Origin: Stenotrophomonas panacihumi
GTDB lineage: Bacteria; Pseudomonadota; Gammaproteobacteria; Xanthomonadales; Xanthomonadaceae
Direction of reading: 5' to 3'
Assembly: GCF_001431645.1 (NCBI RefSeq)
Contig: NZ_LLXU01000035.1
Coordinates: forward strand, 38,119-102,118
DNA length: 64,000 nt
The notes below the pieces were generated by a model. It saw only the letters and a list, made by a program, of their open reading frames with translations, had not been told where the DNA came from and searched no databases. The position numbers were made by a program, and so were the translations under genes. Below, piece after piece: positions 23,796 to 29,879 of this stretch; position 1 is the first letter of the stretch; each line of letters begins with the position of its first letter.

Positions 23796-24241
23796 GCAGC
23801 CACCCCGTGCACACCGGTGGCCGCGCGCAGGCGCTGCAGCAGGGTCACGACCGTTCCCATCTGGGCGGCACCCGCGGCGTAGATCGAGCGCATCTCGTTC
23901 TCGCTGATCAGGCCATCGCTCAGGGCGTCTTGGATCGCCTGGGCGAACGCGCCGTGCGAGGAGACGTGGTCCAGCATCGCGCCCATGACCGTGCTGCTGT
24001 TCGACGCGCCCATGGGCTGCAGGGTGTAGCCGTGCTCGGCGGCCAGCGCGTGCAGGATCCGGTCGTCGCTGGTCACCCCCATGATCTCGCTGGCCTCGGC
24101 CAAGGTCAGGTGGTGCGTGTCGTTGTTCGGGTTGACCTTGTTCCGCAGCACGGCGGCGGACATGCCAATGCGCGGGGCCAGCGATTCGCTACCGCCGGGG
24201 TAGCTCTTCACGGTCTTGTGCGCGGCGTCGAGGATGTTCAT
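23792..24241 (-). CDS. CII-like phage regulator (CP76/PF06892 type)
   Basis: 149 residues from ATG 24241. MNILDAAHKTVKSYPGGSES and MSAAVLRNKVNPNNDTHHLTL, followed by EASEIMGVTSDD, are the hallmark of the phage CP76 'CII' regulator family, with a helix-turn-helix covering residues 25-60. Such proteins act on the lysis-lysogeny choice in P2-like and other phages. It is the first gene after Cro on the leftward operon apart from an opposite-strand moron. Which promoter it acts on cannot be seen. Confidence 0.82.
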   Translation of the reverse strand: MNILDAAHKTVKSYPGGSESLAPRIGMSAAVLRNKVNPNNDTHHLTLAEASEIMGVTSDDRILHALAAEHGYTLQPMGASNSSTVMGAMLDHVSSHGAFAQAIQDALSDGLISENEMRSIYAAGAAQMGTVVTLLQRLRAATGVHGVAA

Positions 24242-24295
24242 GGGCGGGATACCTGAACGTGGTTCGGGATGAAGCGGTCCGGCAGGCTGTGCGCC

Positions 24296-24436
24296 ATGGA
24301 CGAACTGCAGCGAAGGATCAAAGCGGCAAGGAAGCGAGCCCCGAACGTCGTGACGATCGTGCGGGTCGGCGGGAACGTGTTCGGGTTGCGGTGGGCGGAC
24401 GGCCAGATGCACGTCCGGCTGCTGCGGAAAGGCTGA
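24296..24436 (+). CDS. Possible 46-residue basic peptide
   Basis: MDELQRRIKAARKRAP, then VTIVRVGGNVFGLRW, reads like a small beta-rich phage protein and lies on the same strand as the following moron. No ribosome site is evident, so it may be chance. Confidence 0.3.
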   Translation: MDELQRRIKAARKRAPNVVTIVRVGGNVFGLRWADGQMHVRLLRKG

Positions 24437-24457
24437 GGCGGTGGCCAGGGAAGGCGC

Positions 24458-24511
24458 CGCCCTCCTTGCGGTAGGCTGGATGTGCCAACAACACAGCCCG
24501 CAAGGAGGGCG
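24458..24511 (+). promoter_or_regulatory. Inverted repeat that hides a ribosome site
   Basis: Arms CGCCCTCCTTGCGG (24458-24471) and CCGCAAGGAGGGCG (24498-24511) are perfectly complementary over 14 bases with a 26-base loop. The second arm contains the AAGGAGGG ribosome site of the gene starting at 24514. In mRNA the site would be buried in the stem unless something opens it. Confidence 0.7.
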
Positions 24512-24513
24512 AC

Positions 24514-25008
24514 ATGGACATGACGTCAATCGGCACGGCCTTCACCGCGATCGATCTGATCCGCAAAGGCCTTTCCGCAGCTATCGACGTCCGAGACTTC
24601 AACAAGGCGGCTGCGGAGCTTGCGAAGCTCAACGACGCGCTGCTGAGCGCCCAGAGCGCCCTCCTCGCTCAGAACAGCGCTCTTTTCAATCTCCAACGCG
24701 AGAAGTTCGAGACCGCAGAGGAACTGCGAAAACTCAAAGAAGCCCTCGCGCAGAAGGATCACTACCCGCTGGTCGACCTCGGAGGCGGCGTCTTTGCATA
24801 TCGAGTTGATGCCCCCCCACATGAGAGCGGGACCGGCAACCCAAGCGCGACGCAAGTCGCCCACTACCTGTGCCAACCCTGCTGGGATGGAGGTAAGCGT
24901 TCCGTCCTGCAGCGCTATGGTCGCGGGGTCAAATGCCCGCTCTGCGACACCTTCTTCAATCCGCAACAAGGGCTCAGCGGTAGCGGTTATTCCCTTGGTG
25001 TCATCTGA
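24514..25008 (+). CDS. Coiled-coil protein with C-terminal zinc-ribbon-like motif
   Basis: 164 residues. A short amphipathic N-terminus (MDMTSIGTAFTAIDLIRKG) is followed by a long coiled coil (residues 30-90) and a C-terminal CQPCW..VKCPLCDTFF motif with two CxxC pairs. It runs opposite to the leftward operon between Cro and CII, so it is likely a lysogenic moron. Its ribosome site lies in a 14-base stem. Related coiled-coil/zinc proteins occur as single genes in prophages; superinfection exclusion or defence is a guess. Confidence 0.7.
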   Translation: MDMTSIGTAFTAIDLIRKGLSAAIDVRDFNKAAAELAKLNDALLSAQSALLAQNSALFNLQREKFETAEELRKLKEALAQKDHYPLVDLGGGVFAYRVDAPPHESGTGNPSATQVAHYLCQPCWDGGKRSVLQRYGRGVKCPLCDTFFNPQQGLSGSGYSLGVI

Positions 25009-25012
25009 CGGC

Positions 25013-25213
25013 TCAGGCAGCATCGGCGACCCCCTGCCCTGCGGCGGGCGGACCCTCGAACGCATCCGGCCGCGCCAGGCGCAGGAACTGCAGCCGGGCG
25101 TTCGGGATCTCGTTGTTTCGGCGCCACTCGCTGACCGAGGGCGGCTTCACTTTGCAAAGGCGGGCCACCGCGAAGGTTCCCCCGAGAGCGTCGATGATCT
25201 GATTGGCGTCCAT
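25013..25213 (-). CDS. Cro-like (YdaS-type) repressor
   Basis: 66 residues, MDANQIIDALGGTFAVARLC then VKPPSVSEWRRNNEIPNARLQFL. This is the one-domain helix-turn-helix of the YdaS/Cro group, with residues 15-40 as the DNA-binding unit. It is the first gene of the leftward operon and divergent from the CI-like gene, with three operators between. It should favour lytic growth by shutting off repressor synthesis. Confidence 0.88.
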   Translation of the reverse strand: MDANQIIDALGGTFAVARLCKVKPPSVSEWRRNNEIPNARLQFLRLARPDAFEGPPAAGQGVADAA

Positions 25214-25221
25214 GGGCCGGC

Positions 25222-25250
25222 ATTGTTAGGCATTCCTACGCTGCTTGCAA
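25222..25250 (-). promoter_or_regulatory. Putative leftward early promoter (PR equivalent)
   Basis: On the minus strand TTGCAA, 17 bases, AACAAT (four of six matches each), reading into the Cro gene. The -10 box and spacer overlap operator 1, and the -35 box abuts operator 2, so CI binding would block it. Confidence 0.6.
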
Positions 25251-25287
25251 TAGGCATACCTATGCCAGTCGTGGTTAGGCTTGCCTA
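25227..25287. promoter_or_regulatory. Three-operator immunity region (OR equivalent)
   Basis: TAGGCATTCCTA (25227-25238), TAGGCATACCTA (25251-25262) and TAGGCTTGCCTA (25276-25287) are near-palindromes centred 24 and 25 bases apart, close to lambda OR spacing. The third ends directly at the CI start codon. Two related sites occur at 26584 and 26609. Confidence 0.88.
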
Positions 25288-25725
25288 ATGGAACCTTGGG
25301 CCCAACGAATTCACGACTTGCTGATGGGGCTGGACCTCACCCCGGCCGACTTGGCGCGCGCCATAGGGCTACAGCAAGGATCCATCTCTGGCTGGTTCGG
25401 CAAAGGCAAGCCCACGAAGATGATCTCGGGCGATAACCTGGTCGCAACGGCGCGCTTTCTGCGAACCTCAGCCGAGTACATCATGACCGGCGACGGCGCG
25501 ACTGCTATCGCGTCTCAGCCTGTGGGACTCGACCTCGGCAAGCTTTCCACAGTGCTCGCTGTCGTCGAAGGCGCGGTGAAAGACAGTCGTAAGGCGGTTC
25601 CCGTCGAGTTCAAGGCTCGGATGATCCAGCGCGTCTACGAAAGCCAGCACGCATTGACCGCCGATTCCGCCAGTGCGGTGCAGGCTGCTCTCGCTGGCCT
25701 TCTGGAGACCCTTGGAACTGATTGA
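25288..25725 (+). CDS. CI-like repressor without a protease domain
   Basis: 145 residues. The N-terminal 65 residues (LTPADLARAIGLQQGSISGWF) form a helix-turn-helix with the recognition helix around QGSISGW. The C-terminal part is short and helical, with no S24/LexA Ser-Lys pair, so self-cleavage after DNA damage is not expected. The ATG touches operator 3 and has no ribosome site, which suggests a leaderless transcript as for lambda cI. It would hold lysogeny by binding the 12-base operators. The next gene overlaps it by one base. Confidence 0.85.
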   Translation: MEPWAQRIHDLLMGLDLTPADLARAIGLQQGSISGWFGKGKPTKMISGDNLVATARFLRTSAEYIMTGDGATAIASQPVGLDLGKLSTVLAVVEGAVKDSRKAVPVEFKARMIQRVYESQHALTADSASAVQAALAGLLETLGTD

Positions 25726-26042
25726 TGGATGCGATCACCCTACTTCGTGAAGAATTGACCGCCATGCTCGCTGACTCTCCCCTGCCGCCTTCGGCGCCTG
25801 GAGAGCTGATGCATCCTCCCGTTGACATGTCACCTGCCGCGAGGAAGATGCGCGCGATAGTCAGAATTGCTGACATGTACGGCTGGCACTCGGCGATTAC
25901 GCACTTCTTGGATATGAAGGGCACTTCTTACCTGACCGACCTGACGCTGCCGCAGCTCGATGATCTCCTTGGGCGAATGCACGGCTACGTCGATGCCGCA
26001 GAGACGGGTTCTAGCTTGCCAGACTGCCTGCCAGCCTGCTGA
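25725..26042 (+). CDS. Hypothetical protein co-transcribed with the repressor
   Basis: 105 residues from the ATG at 25725 that overlaps the repressor stop (TGATG). MDAITLLREELTAML, then Pro-rich PLPPSAPGELMHPPVDM, then a helical C-terminal half (IVRIADMYGWHSAITHF). Because it shares the lysogenic transcript it should be made in the lysogen: a candidate rex-like exclusion gene or a repressor partner. No family recognised. Confidence 0.65.
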   Translation: MDAITLLREELTAMLADSPLPPSAPGELMHPPVDMSPAARKMRAIVRIADMYGWHSAITHFLDMKGTSYLTDLTLPQLDDLLGRMHGYVDAAETGSSLPDCLPAC

Positions 26043-26077
26043 CAGGAACTGCAATTCCAAAGCACGGGGGAATGTTG

Positions 26078-26512
26078 ATGGCATTGATCAGTTGCGCGGA
26101 GTGCGGCAGGCAGATCAGCGACAAGGCGGCATCGTGCCCGGGGTGCGGAGCTCCGGTTGTTGTCCCACCGGCGCCACCCCAAGCAGCGCCAAAAGCGGCG
26201 CCGGAAAAAGCTGGGGGACATCAAGGCAACAAGACTTGGATTGTGGTCCTCGTGGTTGTGGGCTTAGTTCTCGCGGTGTGGTTGCGAATTGTCACCCTTC
26301 CACCATCGGCGCCTAAGTCCCCTGCTGTATTGAAACAGGAGGCTGCCGAAGTTCAGCGACAGCAGGATGCGCGGACCATCGAGTTCTGCGAGGAGCGATA
26401 CAAGGAGATGAATGCCGATCGGCAGTACACCCCTGACATGCTTCGGTTCCACTCGATGACGTGCCAAAAGATGCGTGAGGACTACCGCGCCAACTGGGGC
26501 CGAGACCCCTAG
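26078..26512 (+). CDS. Zinc-ribbon membrane protein of the lysogenic operon
   Basis: 144 residues from the ATG at 26078, chosen because GGGG lies seven bases before it; an ATG at 26072 is too close. CAECGRQISDKAASCPGCG is a zinc ribbon, followed by a Pro/Ala linker, one membrane span (WIVVLVVVGLVLAVWL) and a periplasmic or outer part with Cys pairs (EFCEERY, MTCQKMRE). The order suggests a cytoplasmic sensor ribbon anchored in the inner membrane. It closes the repressor operon before a terminator. Exclusion or defence is plausible; unproven. Confidence 0.72.
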   Translation: MALISCAECGRQISDKAASCPGCGAPVVVPPAPPQAAPKAAPEKAGGHQGNKTWIVVLVVVGLVLAVWLRIVTLPPSAPKSPAVLKQEAAEVQRQQDARTIEFCEERYKEMNADRQYTPDMLRFHSMTCQKMREDYRANWGRDP

Positions 26513-26538
26513 CCGCCCCCACACGTAACAGCCCCGCC

Positions 26539-26563
26539 AAGCCCCGCCTCAGCGGGGCTTTTT
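26539..26563 (+). terminator. Terminator of the repressor operon
   Basis: AAGCCCCGC-CTCA-GCGGGGCTT followed by TTT on the plus strand, 27 bases after the stop of the zinc-ribbon gene. Confidence 0.88.
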
Positions 26564-26583
26564 CGTACCTGATCGAGAAAAGT

Positions 26584-26624
26584 TAGGAATGCCTATTGAC
26601 AGTGAACGTAGGTATGCCTAACTT
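26584..26624 (+). promoter_or_regulatory. Rightward early promoter with two operators (PL/OL equivalent)
   Basis: Operators TAGGAATGCCTA (26584-26595) and TAGGTATGCCTA (26609-26620) flank a perfect TTGACA (26596-26601); TAACTT at 26619-26624 follows a 17-base spacer as a weak -10. The operators are 25 bases apart and match those beside the CI gene. Repressor binding would shut off the right arm. Confidence 0.82.
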
Positions 26625-26684
26625 ACGCTCCGTCGCCACGATGAACCCCGGAATCCCGACCGGGGAGGTGGCGCGGAGATGCCC

Positions 26685-27017
26685 ATGGCGCTTGCCAACC
26701 CGCGGTGGATCGACTCGGACGGTGCCGGCCAGCCGGCGCTGAGCGACTACGCCGAAGACCTGCTGACCTTCGCCTACGCCAGCCTGGCGGCCATGCCGAA
26801 CCTGCTGGCCGAGGTCGAGCTGCCCGAAGAAGACCTGCGCCTCGCCACGCTGGCGCTGTCCGCCTCAGACCTGCTGCCCAGCGGCTGCGCGCGCTTCGCC
26901 GAGATCTGGCGCGCGGCCCGCGACGCGAAGATCGCCCGCCTGGTCGAGGAGCTTCGCGACGAGGCTGGCCTGAGCGAGCTGGAGGCCGTGCAGCGGCTGC
27001 AGGTGGTGTACGCATGA
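26685..27017 (+). CDS. Hypothetical early protein
   Basis: 110 residues from the ATG at 26685 (MALANPRWIDSDG); GGAG is six bases upstream, whereas it abuts the alternative ATG at 26679. Acidic and helical (LPEEDLRLATLALSASDLLP; RLVEELRDEAGLSELEAV). First gene after the rightward early promoter, about 55 bases downstream, a place where phages often encode host-takeover or kil-type proteins. Function unknown. Confidence 0.65.
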   Translation: MALANPRWIDSDGAGQPALSDYAEDLLTFAYASLAAMPNLLAEVELPEEDLRLATLALSASDLLPSGCARFAEIWRAARDAKIARLVEELRDEAGLSELEAVQRLQVVYA

Positions 27018-27142
27018 CCCGCTTCGAGGAGCAGCTGCAGAAGCAGCAGCGGCGCGATGTCGCCTTTTACGTCGCCTCGGCCGTGGTCTTCACCTGCGTG
27101 GGCGTCGTCATCGGCCTCCTGATTTCGGCGGTGCTCTCGTGA
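27014..27142 (+). CDS. Small single-span membrane protein
   Basis: 42 residues, MTRFEEQLQKQQRRDVAFYV then a hydrophobic span (VVFTCVGVVIGLLISAVL) to the C-terminus. Overlaps the genes before and after by four bases. Function unknown. Confidence 0.6.
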   Translation: MTRFEEQLQKQQRRDVAFYVASAVVFTCVGVVIGLLISAVLS

Positions 27143-27375
27143 GCGCCGCGGTCATCACCCTGCCCGGCAATGCCCGGGAACTCAACGCCGTGCGCGAGGC
27201 GACCTGCGACATGGCGCGGCGGTTCGGCCGCGACGAGCAGGCGCGCCAGCGGGCCTTCTTCCACGCGCTGCAGCTGATGCGTGACGGCGCCAGCAGCGCG
27301 TGGGCGATCCGGGCTGCGCGGCAGGATCTGCGCCCGCGCACCTTCAGCGGCTTCGTGCCAGGCGGTGCGGCATGA
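27139..27375 (+). CDS. Hypothetical early protein
   Basis: 78 residues from a GTG at 27139 (GTGA overlap). VITLPGNARELNAVREATCDMA, then a helical basic part (ARQRAFFHALQLMRDG, AIRAARQDL). No family recognised. Confidence 0.6.
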   Translation: MSAAVITLPGNARELNAVREATCDMARRFGRDEQARQRAFFHALQLMRDGASSAWAIRAARQDLRPRTFSGFVPGGAA

Positions 27376-27563
27376 GCGAATGGCAGCCCATCGAGACCGC
27401 GCCGGAAGGCGAATTGGTCGACACGAAAATCGATGATGCCGACGGCGTACGCAATCAGGGCCCGCTCCGTCGCCGCCGCGCTCTGTGGTTCATCACCGAC
27501 GACTTGGGCGACGACGTCATGTACGTCTACTACCGCCCGACGCACTGGAGGCCGCTGCCGTGA
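27372..27563 (+). CDS. DUF551-like small protein
   Basis: 63 residues. The pattern MSEWQPIETAPEGE..., RALWFITDD..., THWRPLP is that of the DUF551 family of small phage proteins (W-x-P-I-x-TAP at the start and HW-x-P-L-P at the end). Function unknown. ATGA and GTGA overlaps tie it to its neighbours. Confidence 0.72.
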   Translation: MSEWQPIETAPEGELVDTKIDDADGVRNQGPLRRRRALWFITDDLGDDVMYVYYRPTHWRPLP

Positions 27564-27787
27564 GCCTGCGCCCCCTGCTACGCGCCTTCGTTGGCATCTT
27601 CTTTGCCGCGTTCCTAGCTGACCTGCTGCGTCGCTGCTGGATCGTCGAGGCGTGGTCGATCGGTTCCATCGCGCTGCCGCTGTTCCTGCTGGCCGTACGC
27701 GCAACGTGGCGCGGTAGCCACGACTTCGTGCGCCAGCGCCGCATTCCTGCCCTGCCCCTCGCGCTGCCGCGCGACGACACGCACTGA
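27560..27787 (+). CDS. Small two-span membrane protein
   Basis: 75 residues from a GTG at 27560. Two hydrophobic stretches (LLRAFVGIFFAAFLADLL and GSIALPLFLLAVRATW) and a basic C-terminus. Function unknown. Confidence 0.6.
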   Translation: MSLRPLLRAFVGIFFAAFLADLLRRCWIVEAWSIGSIALPLFLLAVRATWRGSHDFVRQRRIPALPLALPRDDTH

Positions 27788-27828
27788 GCCCCGCCGGCGC
27801 CGCCGGCACAAACCGACGAGGTCTACCC

Positions 27829-28425
27829 ATGTTCCAACTGGAGAAGCACGAGGCGTCCATCGCCAACGTCAACCAGCGCATCCAGCGCCACGGTGACGAG
27901 CGCCGGCTGGCCGCCGACGTGAAGTTCACCCTCAGCGCCAGCAACGAAGTGCTGGACGCTTTCGACCCCACGCTGCGCCAGGACCTGTTCCGCAAGCCGG
28001 GCTCCGGCGAGCAGCAGGAGCTGCCGACCATCGGCGCCGACCGGCTGACCGAGGTGAAGCACCCGGCGCTGGAGCCCCTGAAGCTCAGCCACGAATTCAA
28101 GGGCTATGAGCTGCAGATCGCCGGGCTGCTGGAAGCCGCTGATCCCATCGTGCTGGTGGATGTGTCGCTGAAGCGCTTCGTGCTGGAGCCGAAGGAAGGC
28201 GGCAGCGTCGAGCTTACGTTCAACGCCTCCGCCCAGGTGACATCCGAAGACCTGGCTGACCTGTCCGACGCGCTGGTGCGCGAGGACGTGCTGCTGACCC
28301 TGATCGCGCCGAAGCGTGGTACGGCGCAGGCGGACCTGACGGACGACGACGACAACGAGGCGGCGGCGGCCGAAGCCAGCCAGCTGGAGGGCGCCGCCGC
28401 CGGCGACCTGGAGGACGCGGCATGA
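27829..28425 (+). CDS. Conserved-type phage protein with acidic tail, recombination cluster
   Basis: 198 residues. A beta-rich core (VKFTLSASNEVLDAF; IVLVDVSLKRFVLEPK; VELTFNASAQV) is followed by an acidic, disordered tail with TDDDDNEAAAAEAS. It opens the cluster KTSC-annealase-exonuclease with four-base overlaps. The acidic tail recalls single-strand binding proteins, whose tails dock partner enzymes, but the core has no clear OB-fold motif. Function not assigned. Confidence 0.65.
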   Translation: MFQLEKHEASIANVNQRIQRHGDERRLAADVKFTLSASNEVLDAFDPTLRQDLFRKPGSGEQQELPTIGADRLTEVKHPALEPLKLSHEFKGYELQIAGLLEAADPIVLVDVSLKRFVLEPKEGGSVELTFNASAQVTSEDLADLSDALVREDVLLTLIAPKRGTAQADLTDDDDNEAAAAEASQLEGAAAGDLEDAA

Positions 28426-28703
28426 GCGCGCGCATCCAGATGCAAGACGTGGAGTCCTCGCAGATCCACTCCATCGGCCACGACCCGGAAACCAACACCC
28501 TCGCCGTGCGCTTCTGGCGCGGCTACGGCGAGAACAAGAAGCCGGCGGCGCTGTACGAGTACGACAACTTCACCGCCGACGACTTCGAGCTGTTCAAGAA
28601 CGCCGAATCGCTGGGCCGGCACTTCAAGGAACACATCCGGCACGACGTGGATAAGTACCCGTACCGGCTGATTGACCTGGCACCGGCCGCGCAGGCGGCG
28701 TGA
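28422..28703 (+). CDS. KTSC-domain protein
   Basis: 93 residues. SSQIHSIGHDPETNTLAVRFW, ALYEYDNF and RHFKEHIRHD match the KTSC domain, where a short beta-hairpin is followed by the helix containing the KxxHF-like block (here LGRHFKEHI). The domain occurs in phage recombination and defence loci and at the end of RNA-related enzymes. Its role is unknown. It overlaps the previous gene by four bases. Confidence 0.75.
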   Translation: MSARIQMQDVESSQIHSIGHDPETNTLAVRFWRGYGENKKPAALYEYDNFTADDFELFKNAESLGRHFKEHIRHDVDKYPYRLIDLAPAAQAA

Positions 28704-28859
28704 TCCCCCCGGTCGGCGCGCCTCCCCACGCGCTGGCCAACCTGCACCGCCCCTGCGGTGCCGCACACGGAGGAGCCGCCACGCGGTGCGCCTCGCCGGA
28801 GACGTAACCGGCCATCCATTCCCACCGCGCCGGCGCCGCCGGCTGGAGATTTCGCCCCA

Positions 28860-29879
28860 ATGAACGCCCAAGTCCAGGAAGGCCAGCTTGTCCCAGAGGA
28901 AGGCATGGCCGCCATGATCAGCCGCTCGGAGATCGAGCAGCAGATCAGCACCGCCCGTCGCTTCCCGCGCTCGCTGAAGCGCTTCCGTGACGAGGCGTTG
29001 CAGATGGTCACGCTCAGCCAGAGCATCGCCGAGCAGTGCGTCTACGCGCTGCCCCGCGATGGCAAGACCATCGAAGGCCCGTCGGCCCGCTTCGCCGAGG
29101 TGATCGCCTCAGCCTGGGGCAACAACCGCGCCGGCGCGCGCGTCATCGACGACAAGGGCGAGTTCATCATCGCGCAGGGCGTCTTCCACGACCTCGAGCG
29201 CAACGTCGCGATCACCTACGAGGTGCAGCGCCGCATCGTCGACAAGCAAGGCCGCCGCTTCAAGGCCGACATGATCGGCGTGACCGCGAATGCGGCCTGC
29301 TCGATCGCGCTGCGCAACGCGGTGCTGAAGGGCGTGCCGAAGGCCTTCTGGGAGGACATGTACGTCGAAGCCCGCAAGGTGATCATGGGTGACGTCAAGA
29401 CGCTGGCCAACCGCCGCGCCGACGCCCTCGCGGTCTTCCAGCGCTTCGGCGTCTCGGCGGAGCAGGTCTGCGCCAAGCTGGAGGTCGCCGGCGTCGAGGA
29501 CATCGGCTTGGAGCACCTGGTCCTGCTGCGCGGCATCGTCACCGCCATCAAGGAAGGCGACACCACGCCGGAGGACGCCTTTGCCACGGGCACTGCGGCC
29601 GCGCCGAGCGATGCCCGCGGCCAGCGCCAGGCGTACACCGCCCAGGCTTTCGAGGCCGCCCTGCCGAACTGGAAGAAGGCGATCGAGGCCGGCAAGAAAT
29701 CGCCCGACGACATCATCGGCATGGCCGAGTCGAAGGCCACGCTGAGCGACGAGCAGAAGGCCACCATCCGCGCCCTCGCAGCCCCGGCCGCCGATGCCGG
29801 TGCCGCTCCGGCGACTGGCCAGCAAAACCCGGACTTCCCCCTGCCCGATGACGCCAGCGACGCGGAGGGCCAGGCATGA
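28860..29879 (+). CDS. Candidate single-strand annealing recombinase
   Basis: 339 residues from ATG 28860. Strong conserved-looking core: RFPRSLKRFRDEALQMVTL, LPRDGKTIEGPSARFAEVIA, AQGVFHDLERNVAITYEV and MIGVTANAACSIALRNAVLKG. The C-terminus is an Ala/Pro-rich tail. It overlaps the YqaJ exonuclease gene by four bases, the usual partnership of an annealase with a 5'-3' exonuclease (Red beta/exo, RecT/RecE). I do not recognise it as RecT or Erf by sequence; the role rests on context. Confidence 0.6.
   Translation: MNAQVQEGQLVPEEGMAAMISRSEIEQQISTARRFPRSLKRFRDEALQMVTLSQSIAEQCVYALPRDGKTIEGPSARFAEVIASAWGNNRAGARVIDDKGEFIIAQGVFHDLERNVAITYEVQRRIVDKQGRRFKADMIGVTANAACSIALRNAVLKGVPKAFWEDMYVEARKVIMGDVKTLANRRADALAVFQRFGVSAEQVCAKLEVAGVEDIGLEHLVLLRGIVTAIKEGDTTPEDAFATGTAAAPSDARGQRQAYTAQAFEAALPNWKKAIEAGKKSPDDIIGMAESKATLSDEQKATIRALAAPAADAGAAPATGQQNPDFPLPDDASDAEGQA

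Noticed and set aside
24526..25065. A 179-codon minus-strand frame opposite the coiled-coil/zinc moron.
   Set aside because: It has the right direction for the leftward operon but no ribosome site or domain, whereas the plus frame has AAGGAGGG, a coiled coil and two CxxC pairs.
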